This document shows, in pieces, positions 58,510 to 64,000 of a stretch of DNA of 64,000 nt (the stretch's first letter is position 1; each line of letters begins with the position of its first letter). The DNA lies in the NCBI GenBank assembly GCA_964397655.1, contig CAYNKA010000014.1, forward strand, positions 1 to 64,000. The letters are read 5' to 3'. The stretch is from CAYNKA01 sp964397655 (GTDB lineage: Bacteria; Spirochaetota; Spirochaetia; DTKZ01). The notes beneath the pieces were generated by a model. That model was not told the origin of the DNA. It saw only the letters and a list, made by a program, of their open reading frames with translations, and did not search any database. The position numbers were made by a program, and so were the translations under genes.

Positions 58510-60984
58510 TTATTCGCCGGTTTCTTCTTCTTCGACTCCCTTTTCGGCCTTGTCCACGCCGACGACGAAATCGGGTTGGTCGATATTGACGATCCTCACG
58601 CCCTGGGCAGTTTTCCCCTGCGTGGTGATGTCGGAGACCCGGACCTTGATCGCGGTCCCCTGTGAGGTGATGGCGACGATTTCCGCCTCCTCGGTCACCG
58701 AAAGCACCCCGGCGATTTCGCCCGTCTTCGGATTCGTTTTATAGGCTATCTGTCCGCCGGTTCCGCGGCCGTGGGGCTGGAAATTTTCGTACTCCACACG
58801 CTTCCCGTAACCGTATTCGGTGACGATGAACATCCTTTCATTCTCGCTGATGACTACGGCTCCGGCGAGCTCGTCTCCCGAGGCCAGTTTAATGCCTTGG
58901 ACGCCGTGGGAGGCTCTTCCCATTGCACGGACGTTTTCTTCGTGGAAGCGAAGACCTCTTCCTTTTCGGGTAAGCAGGAGCAGTTCGTTCTGTCCCGTCG
59001 TCAGGAGCGCGCTGACAACCTTGTCGCCGCTGTCGAGCTTGATCGCCGCGATTCCCCGGGTCTTCGCGTTCTGGAAATCCGAGGTGGTGACCTTCTTGAC
59101 GACTCCCTTACTGGTGGCGAAGAAAATATGGGTTTCGTCCGAGAATTCCTTCAAGGAAACAACAGCCGCTATCTCTTCGTTCGCGGTTATGGACAGAAGG
59201 GCCTTCATGTGTTGACCCCGATTCGTCTTGGATCCTTCGGGAATTTCATGCACCTTCAGGTAGAAGGCCCGCCCTTCGCTGGTCACGAAGAAAATGTATT
59301 CATGCGTCGAAGCGATGAAGATCTTGTTGATGAAGTCTTCTTCCTTCAGAACCGTTGAGGAGGAGCCCTTTCCGCCCCGCCCCTGGGTTCGGTACGCGCT
59401 TACGGGAATTCTCTTGATGAATCCTCGTGACGAGATGAGGACTACCATGTCCTCCTTTTGGATGAGGTCTTCGATGTTGAACGATTCGATCTCTTCCGCG
59501 AGGATCTCGGTCCTTCTTTCGTCGCCGAACTGCGAGGCGAGCTCCATAGTCTCGGTCTTCACGACGCCGAGGATCTTTTCCTCGCTCGCGAGGAGGGCTT
59601 TCAGTTCGGCGATGAGCGCGAGCGTGGCCTTGAGTTCGTCCATGATCTTCTGCGTTTCAAGGCTCGTGAGCCGTTGGAGACGCAGGTCGAGAATCGCCTG
59701 AGCCTGGATCTCGCTGAGACCGAAACGCTCGATCAGGCGCGTCCTCGCGATGTCTACGGTTCCGGACTGCTTGATGATCGCGATCACTTCGTCGATATTG
59801 TCCAAGGCGATCTTGAGGCCTTCCAGGATATGGGCCCGTTCCTCCGCCTTCCGCAGCTCGTACTTGCTCCGCCTGATCACGACTTCCCGTCGGTGGGCGA
59901 TGAAATGCGAAACGATTTCCTTGAGCGAGAGCGTCTTCGGTCTTCCTCCCACGAGTGCGAGGTTGTTGACGCTGAAATTCACCTGGAGCTGGGTGTGGGT
60001 GAAAAGATAATTCAGGATGATCTTCGGACTCACGCCCTTTTTCAATTCTATGACGATCCGCATGCCGTTGCGGTCCGACTCGTCGCGAAGATCGGAAATG
60101 CCTTCGAGATGCCTTTCCCGAACCAGGTCGGCTATCCTCACGATGAGTGCGGCCTTGTTCACCATGTACGGAATCTCGGTGACGATGATGACGTCTTTTC
60201 CGCTTTTGGACGTTTCGATGTTGAATTTGGCGCGGACAACGATCTTTCCTCTTCCGGTCTCATAGGCGTCGAAGATTCCCTTTTTCCCGAAGATGATGCC
60301 CCCGGTCGGAAAATCGGGTCCCTTCAGGTGCTTCATGAGCCCCCGGTTGTCGATCGAAGGATCGTCGATGCAGGCCGCTATGGCGTGGCAGACCTCGGTG
60401 AGGTTGTGAGGCGGCATGTTGGTAGCCATGCCTACGGCGATGCCGCTGGTTCCGTTGACGAGAAGGAAAGGCAGGGCGGCCGGAAGAACGAGAGGCTCCG
60501 TGAGAGAATCGTCGTAGTTCGGCCCGAAGTCCACGGTCTCCTTGCCGATATCCTTGAGCATCTCCTCGGCGAGCTTGGTCATCCTCGCTTCGGTGTACCG
60601 CATGGCCGCGGGCGGATCGCCGTCGATGGAACCGAAGTTGCCCTGACCCTGGACCATCATGTAGCGCATCGAAAAATCCTGGGCGAGTCTCACGAGGGCG
60701 TCGTAGATGCTCGCGTCCCCGTGCGGATGATACTTTCCGAGAACGTCCCCGACGATCCTGGCGGTTTTCTTGTACGGCTGGTTCGGATGAAGCCCCATCT
60801 CGTTCATGCCGTAGAGGATTCTCCGGTGTACGGGCTTCAATCCGTCTCGTACGTCGGGAAGCGCCCGGGACACGATGACGGACATCGCATAGTTGAGATA
60901 GGAACCTTTTATTTCATCTTCCATCGATACCGGAATGAGTTTTCCCTGTCCCTCAGCCACAGCGGACTCCTTGCTATTCTCCAT
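58510..60984 (-). CDS. gyrA: DNA gyrase subunit A
   Basis: An 824-residue GyrA: N-terminal SRALPDVRDGLKPVHRRILY, active-site Tyr130 in AMRYTEARM, quinolone region HPHGDASIYDALVRL and six-bladed C-terminal domain with the GyrA box variant TQGRGGKG. It cuts and passes DNA to add negative supercoils. The residue equal to E. coli Ser83 is Ala91. Only a weak site precedes the ATG. It lies 44 bases after gyrB in the same direction. Confidence 0.97.
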   Translation of the reverse strand: MENSKESAVAEGQGKLIPVSMEDEIKGSYLNYAMSVIVSRALPDVRDGLKPVHRRILYGMNEMGLHPNQPYKKTARIVGDVLGKYHPHGDASIYDALVRLAQDFSMRYMMVQGQGNFGSIDGDPPAAMRYTEARMTKLAEEMLKDIGKETVDFGPNYDDSLTEPLVLPAALPFLLVNGTSGIAVGMATNMPPHNLTEVCHAIAACIDDPSIDNRGLMKHLKGPDFPTGGIIFGKKGIFDAYETGRGKIVVRAKFNIETSKSGKDVIIVTEIPYMVNKAALIVRIADLVRERHLEGISDLRDESDRNGMRIVIELKKGVSPKIILNYLFTHTQLQVNFSVNNLALVGGRPKTLSLKEIVSHFIAHRREVVIRRSKYELRKAEERAHILEGLKIALDNIDEVIAIIKQSGTVDIARTRLIERFGLSEIQAQAILDLRLQRLTSLETQKIMDELKATLALIAELKALLASEEKILGVVKTETMELASQFGDERRTEILAEEIESFNIEDLIQKEDMVVLISSRGFIKRIPVSAYRTQGRGGKGSSSTVLKEEDFINKIFIASTHEYIFFVTSEGRAFYLKVHEIPEGSKTNRGQHMKALLSITANEEIAAVVSLKEFSDETHIFFATSKGVVKKVTTSDFQNAKTRGIAAIKLDSGDKVVSALLTTGQNELLLLTRKGRGLRFHEENVRAMGRASHGVQGIKLASGDELAGAVVISENERMFIVTEYGYGKRVEYENFQPHGRGTGGQIAYKTNPKTGEIAGVLSVTEEAEIVAITSQGTAIKVRVSDITTQGKTAQGVRIVNIDQPDFVVGVDKAEKGVEEEETGE

Positions 60985-61028
60985 AGCCGATCGTATGTTC
61001 GATTATATAAATTTTTTGATAAGGTATA

Positions 61029-62936
61029 TCATACATCGAGGTTCGAAACGAACAGCGCGTTTTCCTCGATGAATTCCCTTCGAGGTGCCACGTTCTCGCC
61101 CATGAGGGTCGTCAGGATATCCTCCGCCTGGACCATGTCCTCGAGTTTGATCTGTATGATGCTTCTCGTCGAAGGATTCATCGTGGTTTCCCACAGCTGC
61201 TCAGGATTCATTTCACCGAGTCCCTTGTAGCGCTGGATGTTGACCTTTTCCGGAGGCAGACCTAATTCCGCGAGGACTTTCACCCTTTGCTCGTCGTCGT
61301 AGGCGTACTCCACCCGCTTTCCCGCGCTGATCTTGTAGAGCGGCGGCATTGCTATGTAGACGTAACCCCGTTCGATCATTTCCGGCATGTACCGGAAAAA
61401 GAAGGTCAGAAGAAGAGTCCTGATGTGGGAGCCGTCGACGTCGGCATCGGCCATGATGATCACCCGGTGGTAGCGGAGTTTGTGGATGTCGAATTTGTCC
61501 CCGGCTCCTGCTCCGAGAGCGGCGATGATCGGCTGGAGTTTTTCGTTGGCGAGGACCTTGTCGAGCCTGGTCTTCTCCACGTTGAGCATCTTGCCCCACA
61601 TGGAAAGGATGGCCTGGAATTGCCGGTCCCTTCCTTGTTTCGCGCTGCCGCCGGCGGAGTCTCCCTCTACGATGAAGATCTCGCACTTCGCCGGATCCTT
61701 CTCGCTGCAGTCGGCGAGCTTCCCAGGCAGGCCCGAGCTTTCCAGGAAACTTTTTCGCCTCGTCAACTCACGGGCCTGCCGAGCGGCGTTCCTGGCCTTC
61801 GCCGCGACGACGGTCTTCTCAAGGATCTTGTCGACGACGTCTGGATTTTCCTCGAAGTAGGAAGTCAGGTGTTCGTTCACCAGAGATTCGACCACACCCT
61901 TCACTTCTGAATTGCCGAGCTTTCCTTTCGTCTGTCCTTCGAATTGCGGATTGGGAATCTTGATCGAGACGACAGCCGAAAGGCCTTCCCTGACGTCGTC
62001 GCCGGTCAGGGAATCATCGAGTTTTTTCGCGTATTTCGATTTCTTGAGAAAATCGTTCAGCGTCCTCGTGAGGGCCGACTTGAAACCGATGAGATGGGTC
62101 CCGCCCTCGCGCGTGTTGATGTTGTTGACGAACGAAAACATGTTCTCGATGTAGCCGTCGTTGTATTCGAGGGCGAGCTCCAGGTCCACGTCGTCGCGTT
62201 TACCTTCGAAATAGATCGGCTCCTGGTGGATCGCGTTCTTTTTCTTGTTGAGGTAGGTGACGAACTCCTTGACCCCGCCGTCGAATTTGAATTCATGGAC
62301 CTTGGGATTCGGGATCCTCTCGTCGCAGATCGTTATCCTGATTCCTTTGTTGAGGAAAGCGAGCTCTCTCAGGCGGTTGGAAAGGACGTCGAAGCTGAAC
62401 ATCGTGGTTTCGAAGATCTCGGTATCGGGATCGAAACGGACTACGGTGCCCCGCTTCTCTGTGGTGCCGACCTTTTCGACCGGCTTCACGGGAATGCCGC
62501 GCTGATATTTCTGATAATACAGGCTGCCGTTGAGGTGTACGAAAACCTCGAGCGTCGAGGAAAGAGCGTTCACCACGGAAACGCCGACGCCGTGCAAACC
62601 GCCGGAAACCTTGTAGCTGTCCTTGTCGAATTTGCCGCCGGCGTGGAGCTTCGTCATGACGACTTCCAAGGCGCTGACTTTTTCCGTCGGATGTATATCG
62701 ATGGGAATGCCGCGACCGTTGTCCTCGACCGAGACGATGTTTCCCTTTTCGATTTTCACGTTGATATCGGTACAAAAACCGGCAAGGGCCTCGTCTATGC
62801 TGTTGTCCACGACCTCGTATACGAGATGATGGAGCCCCTCCGGTCCGGTGGACCCGATGTACATTCCCGGACGTTTTCTTACCGCTTCCAGACCTTTCAA
62901 TACCTGGATACTTTGAGCCGAATAGGTTTGTTGCAT
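61029..62936 (-). CDS. gyrB: DNA gyrase subunit B
   Basis: A 635-residue GyrB: GHKL ATPase (MYIGSTGPEGLHHLVYEVVD, DNGRGIPIDIH, GGLHGVGVSVVNAL) and TOPRIM (EGDSAGGSAKQGRDR, IMADADVDGSHIRTLLLTFF), C-terminal YKGLGEMNPEQLWETT. No large insertion. First gene of gyrB-gyrA, divergent from dnaA across oriC. Confidence 0.97.
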   Translation of the reverse strand: MQQTYSAQSIQVLKGLEAVRKRPGMYIGSTGPEGLHHLVYEVVDNSIDEALAGFCTDINVKIEKGNIVSVEDNGRGIPIDIHPTEKVSALEVVMTKLHAGGKFDKDSYKVSGGLHGVGVSVVNALSSTLEVFVHLNGSLYYQKYQRGIPVKPVEKVGTTEKRGTVVRFDPDTEIFETTMFSFDVLSNRLRELAFLNKGIRITICDERIPNPKVHEFKFDGGVKEFVTYLNKKKNAIHQEPIYFEGKRDDVDLELALEYNDGYIENMFSFVNNINTREGGTHLIGFKSALTRTLNDFLKKSKYAKKLDDSLTGDDVREGLSAVVSIKIPNPQFEGQTKGKLGNSEVKGVVESLVNEHLTSYFEENPDVVDKILEKTVVAAKARNAARQARELTRRKSFLESSGLPGKLADCSEKDPAKCEIFIVEGDSAGGSAKQGRDRQFQAILSMWGKMLNVEKTRLDKVLANEKLQPIIAALGAGAGDKFDIHKLRYHRVIIMADADVDGSHIRTLLLTFFFRYMPEMIERGYVYIAMPPLYKISAGKRVEYAYDDEQRVKVLAELGLPPEKVNIQRYKGLGEMNPEQLWETTMNPSTRSIIQIKLEDMVQAEDILTTLMGENVAPRREFIEENALFVSNLDV

Positions 62937-63318
62937 AGATTTTCTCGTTCTACGAGATTATATAAATTGGAAGAAAAAAAGTAAAGTCTCCCGGGAGTTC
63001 CCTCACAAGGAGTTTCAATTTACTTGCGCGGAGAAGAGGAATGGACTACAATCTGTATTTCTGGCAGGTGCTATTGACCTGATTTTCGCATATGTGTATA
63101 ACCTGTGGATATTTTTTGAGTCACCCTAAGGAGTGAATATTACCGATCGAATAATATAGCAGATTTTTAGATAAAACCAAGTGATTTTAAGACTTTGGAG
63201 ATTTTTTGGTTTTATTTTACCATTCTTTTCGGCATAAAAATGGAGGAAGCGGGTTCCTGGAAATCGGGTTCTCATCCGCGTATTCTGTGTATAACTTGTT
63301 GATAATCTGAGGAAATAC
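62937..63318. other. oriC: Origin of replication (oriC) between gyrB and dnaA
   Basis: A non-coding region with two pairs of DnaA-box-like sites: TGTGTATAA (63093) with TGTGGATAT (63104), and TGTGTATAA (63286) with TGTTGATAA (63297). Both pairs have an 11 base step. Between them an AT-rich stretch (about 63125-63240) could melt. It must also hold the promoters of dnaA and gyrB. Confidence 0.8.
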
Positions 63319-64000
63319 ATGAGCGAAGGAAACTGGGACTACAGCGTATTCTGGAAGGAAGCGATCAAACAGCTCCGTGAAGAAATCAGCGACCAGGAAT
63401 ACCTGATGTGGTTCAACAATATCTCATACGACAGTTCGCGGGAGAACGAGATCATCATTTCGGTTCCTTCCTCATTCTACCGCGATCAAGTGAAACAACG
63501 ATACCTCGCGCTCATCGAGGGAAAGCTCCATGAGCTTTCCGGCAATAAAATTACGTTGGACTTCAACATCAAAAAAGCCGCGCATCAGGAAGCGGCCGTC
63601 GATAAAAAAAAGCCGGCCGACCCCGTCAGAACCGATGCCGTCAAAAAGGTCCGCCCTGTCCATTCCCAGTTGAAAAAAGAATATAATTTCGACAACTTCG
63701 TAATCGGGGTGAACAACTCGTTCGCCGCCAATGCGGCCTACGCGATCGCGAAAAATCCCGGAACCGGCTACAACCCCTGCCTCATCTACGGAGGAGTGGG
63801 GTTGGGCAAGACGCATCTCATCCAATCCATAGGGAACTCCGTCTATCAGGAATTCGAGAATTTCAAGGTCGTCTACGTTACCGCCGAGAGCTTCACGAAC
63901 GAGTTCATCCAGGCGATCCGCGACAAGACGACCCAGAAATTCAAGAACAAGTACAGGAACGCCGACGTCCTCCTGATCGACGACATTCACTTCCTCCAGA
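63319..64000 (+). CDS. dnaA: Chromosomal replication initiator DnaA (5' part)
   Basis: The first 227 residues of DnaA, cut by the window end. Domain I (1-85, VFWKEAIKQLREEISDQEYL and WFNN), a linker with a Lys/Ala-rich run, then AAA+ domain III with Walker A GGVGLGKTHLIQ and Walker B DVLLIDDIHFLQ. The DNA-binding domain IV lies beyond 64000. GAGGAAA lies before the ATG at 63319. The last DnaA-like boxes end 14 bases before the start, so autoregulation is likely. Confidence 0.97.
   Translation, partial: MSEGNWDYSVFWKEAIKQLREEISDQEYLMWFNNISYDSSRENEIIISVPSSFYRDQVKQRYLALIEGKLHELSGNKITLDFNIKKAAHQEAAVDKKKPADPVRTDAVKKVRPVHSQLKKEYNFDNFVIGVNNSFAANAAYAIAKNPGTGYNPCLIYGGVGLGKTHLIQSIGNSVYQEFENFKVVYVTAESFTNEFIQAIRDKTTQKFKNKYRNADVLLIDDIHFLQ

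Overview
This 64 kb window looks like a chromosome segment of an anaerobic, GC-rich (roughly 60% by eye) bacterium that ends at the replication origin. It runs gyrA, gyrB, oriC, dnaA, with parA, parB and a perfect parS nearby. Cys-terminated 'SC' lipoboxes, FecR and cyclic-nucleotide-binding envelope genes, an anaerobic [FeFe]-hydrogenase maturation gene and tRNA-dependent Asn/Gln synthesis suggest a spirochaete-like lineage. That placement is inference; no 16S or other decisive marker is present.

Region 1 (1-6.6 kb) is the right part of an integrative element. It carries an ssDNA-binding protein, a DUF6573-like protein, a RadC/JAB protein, an excisionase-like HTH protein, a 604-residue protein of unknown function and several hypotheticals. 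Its non-coding DNA holds a 126 bp sequence duplicated exactly 288 bp apart and short repeats (CTCTGAGATT). It ends at a tRNA 3' end, the probable right attachment site. No integrase is visible; it would lie to the left.

Region 2 (6.6-10 kb) is a visibly lower-GC island: a hairpin-rich repeat between two tRNA-end/terminator copies, a secreted protein, a Phd/VapC-type toxin-antitoxin pair, and a two-subunit UxaA-type hydro-lyase.

Region 3 (10-29 kb) is mostly minus strand. It has a PAS histidine kinase, thyX, an M23 peptidase, and a compact block joining diguanylate cyclase, ROK kinase, Ppx/GppA, polyphosphate kinase, a MATE exporter and an EAL-CBS-GGDEF protein. It then has gatC-gatA-gatB-aspS. 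In that operon GatB is fused at its C-terminus to a full-length type I asparaginase domain whose first catalytic threonine is alanine, the most unusual gene in the window.

Region 4 (29-46 kb) holds metabolic and envelope genes: a trehalase-like glycosidase, PlsC, an FAD/FeS dehydrogenase pair, deoD, yjdF, an SDR, a lipoprotein/FecR/cNMP-binding operon, a delta-60-repeat lipoprotein, an EamA transporter, a VWA protein, prfC and an RlmG-like methyltransferase.

Region 5 (46-64 kb) is a housekeeping and origin region: pth, dnaX-ybaB-recR, SRP RNA, four serine tRNAs covering all serine anticodon classes plus one Arg(GCG) tRNA, a MATE-MarR pair with a 30 bp palindromic operator, parAB, a TM1266-like/lyase/hydF operon, a NifU-type scaffold, adenosine deaminase, parS, gyrA, gyrB, oriC and the 5' part of dnaA.
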